A program made the translations under genes and the position numbers. Of a stretch of DNA of 6,046 nt, positions 1 through 5,236 are shown in pieces (position 1 is the stretch's first letter; the number at the start of each line of letters is the position of its first letter). Source of the stretch: Candidatus Moraniibacteriota bacterium. Its GTDB lineage: Bacteria; Patescibacteriota; Minisyncoccia; Moranbacterales; GCA-2747515. The DNA lies in contig JALWAF010000115.1 of NCBI GenBank assembly GCA_027016355.1, positions 1 through 6,046 of the forward strand, written 5' to 3'. Below the pieces are notes generated by a model. That model did not search any database. It was not told the origin of the DNA and worked only from the letters and a program-made list of their open reading frames with translations.

Positions 1-946
1 GTTTAATACGTATGAGTTGATTTTGAGTTTCTTCCCAATAACTAAAGATACCTGGCCACGGAAAAAGTGCTCGATATCGATTGTAAATTTCCTCTGTTGT
101 TTGTGTCCATTGAATATGACCATCTTCACGGTCAATTAATTGACATAAAGTTGCCTGAGTTGAATCTTGGGGGATGGGTGTAATTTTACCTTCTATCCAA
201 TCATGTGCCGTTTTGACTAAAAGTGAAGCACCAATTTTTGATAAACGTTCAAGAAGTTCATCTGCCTTTTCATGATCTTGAATCTCTGTTTTTTGCTGCG
301 CTAAGATGTCTCCAGTATCTAAACCTTTGTCCATTTTCATTATTGTCACACCAGTTTCTTTGAATCCTAGAAGTAATGCGTTTTGCACGGGCGATGCACC
401 TCTGAGTTTTGGTAGCAGGGAAGCATGTACATTAAGTGCACCAAAGCGTGGAAGTTCTAATATTTCTTCGGGCAAAATCTTTCCATAAGCTGAAACAATA
501 ATAATATCGGGTTTTATATCTTTGATTTTAGCAATAGCTTCAGCATCTAATTTATATGGTTGTAGCAAGGATATATTATTTTTTACGGCAAATTCTCGTA
601 CAGGATTTGCCGCAAGAGTTCTGTGAATACCTGATTTTTTACGTCCGATTTTTTTATCAGGTTGTGTTATAATGTGTAGTTTTTTTAAATCAACATGTTT
701 TTTTATTTCTTGTAATATGTTTCCAGCAAAGATGCCTGTGCCCATAAATATAACACGCACCTTTTTTGAATCAAAAACAGCTTTTGTTTCTACATTGTTT
801 TGTGATGTATTAATTTTGTTTTGTTTAACATTCTTTTTGATGCTAGTTTCATTATTATGAATGTTAATATGAGTTTCTTTGGTTTGGTCGTTTACATTTA
901 TGTGTTTTGTTTTTGGTACTTTTTTTATTCCTGATACTTTATTCAT
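1..946 (-). CDS. fmt: Methionyl-tRNA formyltransferase, 3' end outside the window
   Basis: Fmt formylates the amino group of initiator Met-tRNA using 10-formyl-tetrahydrofolate, in the cytoplasm. Translating the minus strand from the ATG at 946 gives 315 codons without a stop up to the window edge. The formyltransferase fold starts near residue 63 (VRVIFMGTG). The active-site segment NVHASLLPKLRG is at 172-183 and MDKGLDTGDIL at 205-215. N172, H174 and D210 match the catalytic Asn106, His108 and Asp144 of E. coli Fmt with identical spacing. The start of the C-terminal tRNA-binding domain is visible (RALFPWPG, 292-299); about 60 residues should lie beyond the edge. The start is four bases after the def stop and has no Shine-Dalgarno, so translation is probably coupled to def. 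The odd part is a 62-residue Asn/Lys-rich N-terminal extension absent from standard Fmt. A GTG at 760 would remove it, but lacks a convincing ribosome-binding site. The function is near certain; the start is less so. Confidence 0.95.
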   Translation of the reverse strand, partial: MNKVSGIKKVPKTKHINVNDQTKETHINIHNNETSIKKNVKQNKINTSQNNVETKAVFDSKKVRVIFMGTGIFAGNILQEIKKHVDLKKLHIITQPDKKIGRKKSGIHRTLAANPVREFAVKNNISLLQPYKLDAEAIAKIKDIKPDIIIVSAYGKILPEEILELPRFGALNVHASLLPKLRGASPVQNALLLGFKETGVTIMKMDKGLDTGDILAQQKTEIQDHEKADELLERLSKIGASLLVKTAHDWIEGKITPIPQDSTQATLCQLIDREDGHIQWTQTTEEIYNRYRALFPWPGIFSYWEETQNQLIRIK

Positions 947-950
947 ATTT

Positions 951-1451
951 TTAAGTAATATTTAATGTTTCACGTATATTTGTTTGTTGTTTATATCTGT
1001 CAGTCATGAGAATGCCATTGATATGGTCAATTTCATGTTGACAAACTACTGCAAGCAATCCTTTTGCTTCGAGTGAGCGTTTTATATTATTTCTATCCAA
1101 ATAATCTACAGTGACTTTTTGATGTCGGATTATTGGCAGTTCTTTGCCAGGCACACTTAAGCACCCCTCTGTAAACAATATCTTTTCTTCAGATTGATAT
1201 GTTATTTGTGGGTTGATTAGCACCAGCTCTTGATCCTTCGTTTTAATAACTACAACACGTTTTGAAACGTTAACTTGAGGTGCCGCAAGTCCTATGCCTT
1301 TTTCTACATCCATCGTAACAAACATTTTATCAATGAGTGTTTGTATATCTGCACTAGTAACATCAGTGACTTTTGATGCTTTTTGTGATAGCACAGGATT
1401 TCCGATATGTGCAATATCCATATTGTCACTTTCTTTTTTATGTTTTAGCAT
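951..1451 (-). CDS. def: Peptide deformylase
   Basis: Def is a metallo-hydrolase that removes the formyl group from the N-terminal methionine of new proteins, the partner reaction to Fmt. All three family motifs are present, numbered from the ATG at 1451 (166 aa): motif 1 GIGLAAPQ (52-59), motif 2 EGCLS (95-99) with metal ligand C97, and motif 3 HEIDH (139-143) with ligands H139 and H143 and catalytic E140. The length is normal for a bacterial deformylase. The reading frame also has an ATG at 1469, but it lies inside the spacer of a strong promoter, so it would not be transcribed. The ATG at 1451 sits where transcription should begin, giving a leaderless mRNA. A third ATG at 1421 has a partial Shine-Dalgarno (GAAAGTGA) and begins closer to the usual family N terminus (MDIAHIGNPVL), so it remains a real alternative. 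The gene is followed by fmt after four bases and is first in that operon. Confidence 0.96.
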   Translation of the reverse strand: MLKHKKESDNMDIAHIGNPVLSQKASKVTDVTSADIQTLIDKMFVTMDVEKGIGLAAPQVNVSKRVVVIKTKDQELVLINPQITYQSEEKILFTEGCLSVPGKELPIIRHQKVTVDYLDRNNIKRSLEAKGLLAVVCQHEIDHINGILMTDRYKQQTNIRETLNIT

Positions 1452-1457
1452 AACTAT

Positions 1458-1486
1458 ATTATGCTTCATTTATGGCAAAAGGTCAA
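1458..1486 (-). promoter_or_regulatory. Sigma-70-type promoter of def-fmt
   Basis: On the minus strand, TTGACC (1486-1481) and CATAAT (1463-1458) are separated by exactly 17 bases. Each hexamer matches the consensus at five of six positions. Transcription should start about seven bases after the -10, at or next to the A of the ATG at 1451. This promoter rules out the ATG at 1469 as a start and predicts a leaderless def mRNA. It is the best promoter match I found in the window. Confidence 0.7.
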
Positions 1487-1521
1487 AAAAAATGTTATAC
1501 TAGTGATTGTAAATTGAAACT

Positions 1522-1670
1522 ACTGAAGAAATACATTTTGTCATTTCGACTGTAGCGAAGCGAAATGGAGAAATCTCTAAACTAATAAAATTAAGTTATT
1601 TTTAAAATTTTTAGATCTCTCGACTTCACTAGCGTTACGCTCGAGATGACAAAAATTTTAATTCTTCAGT
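1522..1670. repeat. Nested inverted repeat, two opposed palindromic units
   Basis: The arms at 1522-1581 and 1610-1670 are imperfect reverse complements around an AT-only loop of 28 bases. Exact shared blocks are ACTGAAGAA at the outer ends, TTTTGTCAT, TCGA and TCTAAA at the inner ends. Each arm also folds on itself: CATTTCG (1542-1548) pairs with CGAAATG (1561-1567) in the left arm, and TCTCGA (1618-1623) with TCGAGA (1641-1646) in the right arm. The stems differ in sequence yet both remain paired. The whole lies between the divergent def-fmt promoter and the Excalibur gene, so it terminates neither. It looks like a MITE- or REP-like element, or two such units in opposite orientation. No reading frame of interest lies within it. 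Confidence 0.8.
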
Positions 1671-1698
1671 GATTTATAAATTGTAAATATATAGACGT

Positions 1699-2124
1699 AT
1701 GAGAGATATTAGTAAATTACGTAGAAGTAGAAAATTTCGAATTGGTATTATAATTGTTTTGCTTATTGCTGCAGGAGCAATCTTTTTCTTATGGGAAAAA
1801 GCACGTATCGCTGCACTTATTGCAATTATTGCACTTTTGGCAGCACTAGGTCTTGAAGCAACACAAAATGATTGGGATTTAGGCAAGGCAATACAAACAG
1901 GATCAATGAGTGAAGCAAAAATCCAAAGAGATGATAGTGGAAATCTTATCATGGGCGCAATGTGCAATCCTGATGAAGATTTTGATTATAATTGTGATGA
2001 CTTCGCAACACAAGAAGAAGCACAAGCAGTATATGAAAAATGTGCAAAAAACGGACTTGATATACACGGACTTGATAGAAACAATGACGGCGTAGCCTGC
2101 CAAAGCCTTCCTCATAGAAAATAA
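1699..2124 (+). CDS. Membrane protein with C-terminal Excalibur calcium-binding domain
   Basis: This 141-residue protein has three parts. A basic N terminus (KLRRSRKFR, 6-14) precedes two hydrophobic segments at about 15-32 and 37-52, separated by a short WEKAR turn. A polar linker follows (53-88), then an Excalibur domain from about 97 to 138. The domain shows NCDDF at 98-102, the phrase [12 protein letters not shown] at 104-115, and the calcium-loop signature DRNNDGVAC at 126-134 (D126, N128, D130). Four cysteines (89, 99, 115, 134) could form disulfides if the domain is exported. Excalibur domains are usually extracellular, small, and found alone or attached to secreted nucleases; the precise role here is unknown. 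By the positive-inside rule a two-helix hairpin would leave the domain in the cytoplasm, which conflicts with the usual location. No Shine-Dalgarno precedes the ATG, and no other in-frame start fits better. The gene is first in a plus-strand trio after the inverted repeat. Confidence 0.88.
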   Translation: MRDISKLRRSRKFRIGIIIVLLIAAGAIFFLWEKARIAALIAIIALLAALGLEATQNDWDLGKAIQTGSMSEAKIQRDDSGNLIMGAMCNPDEDFDYNCDDFATQEEAQAVYEKCAKNGLDIHGLDRNNDGVACQSLPHRK

Positions 2125-2182
2125 TTATAAAACTTTGAACTCAAACAACAAAATTTATTAATCTCTTAACATCAACATTATC

Positions 2183-2509
2183 ATGGAGCTAAAAGAACTA
2201 TTAGAATTCATTGATTTGGAAAACAAGAGACTAATTGAAAGATTTGGCAAGAATTCTTCCACACAACAAGAAAGAATTTTGGCAAGAACTGTCAAATTGA
2301 CCGAAGAGTTAGGCGAATTATGTAATGAAGTTTTGGCATTCAACGGCGATCAAAGACAGGAGAAATTAGATAGGCACGGTAAAAATAATCTACCTAATGA
2401 ATTCGCCGATGTCATAATCACCACATTACTTCTTGCCAAATCAATGAATGTTGATGTTAAAGAGGCATTAATAAATAAAATAGAAAAGATTAATAAAAGA
2501 TATGAGTAA
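2183..2509 (+). CDS. MazG-like nucleotide pyrophosphohydrolase, short form
   Basis: This is a 108-residue, predicted all-alpha protein. The MazG signature is visible as EELGE (E41, E42, E45) followed 28 residues later by EFAD (E73, D76). These acidic residues bind the magnesium ions that drive hydrolysis of NTPs to NMP and pyrophosphate. The C-terminal helix (VKEALINKIEKINKRYE) is typical of the family. The length fits single-domain MazG-like proteins rather than the two-domain MazG of about 260 residues. Such proteins clean damaged or non-canonical nucleotides, and some relatives act in stress or phage responses; which applies here cannot be read from the sequence. The gene follows the Excalibur gene by 58 bases, with no terminator hairpin between them, so the two may share a transcript. 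The ATG has no clear Shine-Dalgarno. Confidence 0.88.
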   Translation: MELKELLEFIDLENKRLIERFGKNSSTQQERILARTVKLTEELGELCNEVLAFNGDQRQEKLDRHGKNNLPNEFADVIITTLLLAKSMNVDVKEALINKIEKINKRYE

Positions 2510-2747
2510 GTCTCAATGGGATGTTGCCACTTTCAGCAAAACAAAAGAGAAGCCATTTTTTTGTGTTGCCCCACCCTTGCAACAACACTGTATATGCGGC
2601 TCGCTCTTGCCATCGCTCACCCAAATTGCTTAGGCTGATAATTTTGGTAGAATAATTATATCAACCAGTGACTTTGCATATACTGAAACGTTATATAAAA
2701 TTTTTCAAAAAACAGAATCCTTTATTAATTAATATTTTTTTATAGTC
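2510..2747. other. Intergenic spacer with a GC-rich patch
   Basis: This 238-base spacer separates the MazG-like and RidA-family genes. Bases about 2570-2640 are near half GC, clearly above their surroundings, and carry a small hairpin (TGTTGC at 2570-2575 with GCAACA at 2579-2585 region, stem about six pairs). A 43-codon frame (2502-2633) starts inside the MazG-like gene, overlapping its end by eight bases (ATGAGTAA). Its product matches nothing I know and it is probably not a gene. The remainder, 2640-2747, is AT-rich and holds a possible promoter. The patch could be a decayed insertion, a dispersed repeat or a small RNA. Confidence 0.4.
2626..2653 (+). promoter_or_regulatory. Possible extended -10 promoter for the RidA-family gene
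   Basis: TTGCTT (2626-2631) and TAGAAT (2648-2653) are 16 bases apart. The -10 matches consensus at five of six positions and is preceded by TG plus one base, the extended -10 form, which compensates for the weak -35. Transcription would start near 2660 and leave a leader of about 88 bases before the ATG at 2748. In sequence this AT-rich, such matches arise by chance, so this is tentative. Confidence 0.3.
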
Positions 2748-3146
2748 ATGAAACAACGAATTAATCCAAAAAATTCTGCAAAAATTATGGGGGCATATTC
2801 ACATGGTTTAAGAGTAAATGTTGGTGATTCCGAAATGATTTTTGTAACTGGGCAAATCGCCATGGATAAAGATGGTAATGCGATTGCTCCAGGTGACATA
2901 GAAAAACAGACAGAATTTGTATTTGAGAGCATTCAAAATATTTTAAAAGAGACAAACGCATCATTAGACGATGTTGTAAAGGTTGTAATTTATGTTACAA
3001 AAATAGACGACTTTTCCAAGATATCTCCAATCAGGAATAAATATCTAGTTAATTCTAAGCCAGTGAGTACACTTGTTGAAATTAACAAAACAGTAAAAGA
3101 AGGTTGTGATATAGAAATTGATGTAATTGCAATAAAGAAAAAATAA
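2748..3146 (+). CDS. RidA/YjgF/UK114 family protein lacking the catalytic arginine
   Basis: The 132-residue length and whole-chain pattern fit the RidA superfamily, small trimers whose inter-subunit clefts bind small metabolites. Landmarks are GAYSHG (15-20, normally GPYSQ), FVTGQI (32-37, normally SGQI), QTEFVFESIQNIL (54-66), ASLDDVVKVVIYVTKIDDF (71-89) and the end IEIDVIAI (122-129) with E123. True RidA proteins hydrolyse reactive enamine/imine intermediates made by PLP enzymes, using an arginine in a PARS-type motif (Arg105 in E. coli). Here that stretch reads PVST (105-108), with serine at the arginine position. The protein therefore belongs to an arginine-less Rid subgroup and probably does not perform classical imine deamination. 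The reading frame is intact, with a normal C terminus. The gene converges on priA. No Shine-Dalgarno precedes the ATG. Confidence 0.92.
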   Translation: MKQRINPKNSAKIMGAYSHGLRVNVGDSEMIFVTGQIAMDKDGNAIAPGDIEKQTEFVFESIQNILKETNASLDDVVKVVIYVTKIDDFSKISPIRNKYLVNSKPVSTLVEINKTVKEGCDIEIDVIAIKKK

Positions 3147-3167
3147 AATTTGTTTTCTTGCTATTGC

Positions 3168-3184
3168 TACAAAAAATTTTTGTA
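3168..3184. terminator. Possible AT-only bidirectional terminator between ridA-like gene and priA
   Basis: In the 49-base gap between the two convergent stop codons, TACAAAAA and TTTTTGTA form an eight-pair inverted repeat around one base. It presents a T run on both strands, as a bidirectional terminator would. The stem has only one G-C pair per side and no proper loop, so its strength is doubtful. It is the only candidate in this gap. Confidence 0.25.
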
Positions 3185-3195
3185 TATCCTCAACA

Positions 3196-5154
3196 TTAAA
3201 TTGTATTTGCCGGATCGATATCAATTGTCCATTTAGTGTTTTGGGATATTAAAAAGTCGTGTAGGGGTGCTGGGATTGTATTGTTTTTAATTTTTATGAT
3301 TATTTGTTTACGATATTTTGTGCGTATTTTATTTATTAATGGGTCATGTGGTTCTGATATGATTACGTTTTCATCTTTTTTGCATAATTCCGACAGGTTT
3401 TTGTATGCGTCTTCTACAATTTTTGTTACTTCTTTTTTTGCTGTGTCTTGATACACTAATTTAATTAATTGTGTATAAGGAGGATATGCCAAAATTTTTC
3501 GTAAATCTAATTCTTCTTTATAAAAATCTTCAAATTTATATTTAATTGCATATTGTACTGTTGGGTCTTCGGGTTGAAATGTTTGGATGATTGTTTTGCC
3601 ACTGCCAGCTCTGAGTCCCATTTGTACGATAAAAGCAAAGGCTTTTTCATTTACGTCATATTCTGGCAAGCTGAGTAAATGATCTACATCAATAATTGCA
3701 GAAAGTGCAATGTTATTATTGTTCCAGCCTTTTGTAATCATTTGTGTTCCTATCACAATATCAATTTTACCTTCGCTGAAATCTTTGTAGAGCTTATTGT
3801 GCGCGCCTGTTTTTTTCATTGTTGAACTATCTACTACGACTATACGAGCTTTGGGGAATGTCTTATTGAGTTCTCTTTGAATTTTTTGTGTTCCTATGCC
3901 TATATGCTCAATTGGAGCTTTACACTTAGTACATTTACGAGTAGTTTTTTGTTTGTAATTACAATGAGTGCAACTGTATTGACCCTTTGAGACACTGACC
4001 AAGGCGCGTGTACATGTTGGACATTTAGCAACTTCACGACATTTTGAACATACTGAAAAAGCACTCATTCCTTGTCTATTTACAAAAAGTAAAACCTGTT
4101 TTTTATCCTTTAAAGCATATTTAATATTTGAAATCAAAATTCTAGAAAGTGGAGATTTATTTTTATCCCATCTTTCTTTTTTCATATCAACGACTTCAAT
4201 TTTGGACTTTTTTGGATTATTTAGTGATATAAACTTTGTGCCAGTTTTGTGTTCTTTGTGATAGAAATCTACAACTCTGGGAGTAGCGGATGTCATGATG
4301 TGATTACAATTAAATTCTTGTGCTAATTTTTGAGAGGCTTTGCGAGTATCAAATAGGGGATTGTGTTCCCATTGTTTGTGGTTTATATCGTGAGCTTCAT
4401 CTATCACCACAAGTCCCAAATCATTGAAAGGTGCAAATAGCGCAATTCTTGTACCTATTATAATTTTTATTTTGCCAGACTTTATATCACGCCAATGTTT
4501 ATAAAATTCACCCTTACCTAATTTACTGTGCAAAATAACTGTCTCGCTAGCAGGGAAGAAGTGACGAATAAATGCGCTAAAGTAAGGTGTTTGCAAAAGT
4601 TCGGGCAATAAGTATAAAACTTGCTTGTTATTTTTTACTACCTCTTGCATAAGAGAAAAGAGTACAGAAAATTTGTCAGATTGATTGGTAATGTGCAGGA
4701 AATATTTATCGAAAGAGTTTAAAGAAGAATTTGAAATAGTAGAAATTATCTTTTTTTGCTGGGGTGTGGTGGTAATCTTTTTTTGTTTAGTTTTTTGGGC
4801 AACTATGCTACCACGCATTTGTGTGCGTTTTGGCAAAAAATGCTTAAGCACAATTCCCATAGGTGAGAGGTAATAATCAGAAATAAATTCAGCCAGGTGT
4901 AGTTGCTCTATGGTAAGAAAATCTTTTTCTAAAACTCTAGCAATTGGACGTAATTGAAAATTGCTTTCACGAGGAAAATCCTTACTACATCCTGTGACAA
5001 CTCCTTCAACCCGACGCTTACCAATAGGAACTTCCACAAGCGTACCAATAAACAATTCATCTCGATAAGTATAAAAAAATGACTGATCACGAGTTAGAGC
5101 AATTCGTGTCATTGGCGCCACTAAAATAAGAAATTTTTGAGTGTCTTTTTGCAT
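3196..5154 (-). CDS. priA: Primosomal protein N' (PriA), helicase motifs degenerate
   Basis: PriA recognises stalled forks and reloads the replicative helicase. Numbered from the ATG at 5154 (652 aa, shorter than the usual roughly 730), the protein has a 3'-DNA-binding domain (about 10-115), helicase lobe 1 (about 140-315) and helicase lobe 2 with its zinc insert and C-terminal domain. Conserved pieces include LLPE (182-185), GTRIALFAPF (234-243), DEAH (252-255), SATP (289-292) and GTQM (469-472). All eight zinc cysteines are present as four CxxC pairs: 369/372, 378/381, 395/398, 408/411. The Walker A motif, normally GVTGSGKTE after LLH, reads ITNQSDKFS (155-163): one Lys remains but the glycines and Thr are gone. 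Motif VI, normally QVAGRAGR, reads QMGLRAGS (511-518). Robust ATPase activity is unlikely, comparable to actinobacterial PriA, which also lacks working helicase motifs. A TTG at 5172 extends the frame six codons, but the ATG fits the promoter better. Confidence 0.95.
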   Translation of the reverse strand: MQKDTQKFLILVAPMTRIALTRDQSFFYTYRDELFIGTLVEVPIGKRRVEGVVTGCSKDFPRESNFQLRPIARVLEKDFLTIEQLHLAEFISDYYLSPMGIVLKHFLPKRTQMRGSIVAQKTKQKKITTTPQQKKIISTISNSSLNSFDKYFLHITNQSDKFSVLFSLMQEVVKNNKQVLYLLPELLQTPYFSAFIRHFFPASETVILHSKLGKGEFYKHWRDIKSGKIKIIIGTRIALFAPFNDLGLVVIDEAHDINHKQWEHNPLFDTRKASQKLAQEFNCNHIMTSATPRVVDFYHKEHKTGTKFISLNNPKKSKIEVVDMKKERWDKNKSPLSRILISNIKYALKDKKQVLLFVNRQGMSAFSVCSKCREVAKCPTCTRALVSVSKGQYSCTHCNYKQKTTRKCTKCKAPIEHIGIGTQKIQRELNKTFPKARIVVVDSSTMKKTGAHNKLYKDFSEGKIDIVIGTQMITKGWNNNNIALSAIIDVDHLLSLPEYDVNEKAFAFIVQMGLRAGSGKTIIQTFQPEDPTVQYAIKYKFEDFYKEELDLRKILAYPPYTQLIKLVYQDTAKKEVTKIVEDAYKNLSELCKKDENVIISEPHDPLINKIRTKYRKQIIIKIKNNTIPAPLHDFLISQNTKWTIDIDPANTI

Positions 5155-5160
5155 GTAATC

Positions 5161-5169
5161 ATTGTAACA
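5161..5169 (-). promoter_or_regulatory. Extended -10 promoter of priA
   Basis: On the minus strand, TG (5169-5168), one base, then TACAAT (5166-5161) forms an extended -10 element with five of six consensus matches. No -35 is evident, as is common for extended -10 promoters. Six bases separate the hexamer from the ATG at 5154, so transcription should begin at or next to the start codon and the mRNA would be leaderless. This argues against the upstream TTG at 5172, which would precede the -10. Confidence 0.55.
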
Positions 5170-5236
5170 CAATTTACTTGAAAAACATTAGTTTTATTGA
5201 TATTGTTAAGGTAATAATTTATTGAATTATATTTTT

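Noticed and set aside
1452..1469. ATG at 1469 as the start of def (172 aa).
   Set aside because: It lies in the spacer of the TTGACC-17-CATAAT promoter, so it would be upstream of the transcript.
1294..1503. Plus-strand and other opposite-frame open frames across fmt, def, priA and the 2H gene (for example 306-488, 672-860, 4685-4873, 5227-5490).
   Set aside because: All lie opposite or within confidently identified genes and show no family features; AT-rich antisense frames explain them.
1522..1670. The inverted repeat as a terminator or a CRISPR remnant.
   Set aside because: Both flanking genes start here and read away, so there is no transcript to end. There are only two opposed arms and no regular direct repeats with spacers.
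2502..2633. 43-codon plus-strand frame overlapping the end of the MazG-like gene by eight bases.
   Set aside because: The overlap looks like coupling, but the product resembles no family and its codon composition follows the GC-rich patch rather than the neighbouring genes. I described it inside the spacer instead of calling a gene.
5155..5172. TTG at 5172 as the start of priA.
   Set aside because: It is upstream of the extended -10 TACAAT, and an ATG six codons later fits both the promoter and the family N terminus.
5203..5230. TTGTTA-16-AATTAT as a promoter for the 2H phosphoesterase gene, six bases before its ATG.
   Set aside because: The spacing matches the leaderless pattern of def and priA, but each hexamer has only four of six matches in very AT-rich sequence, so I did not list it.
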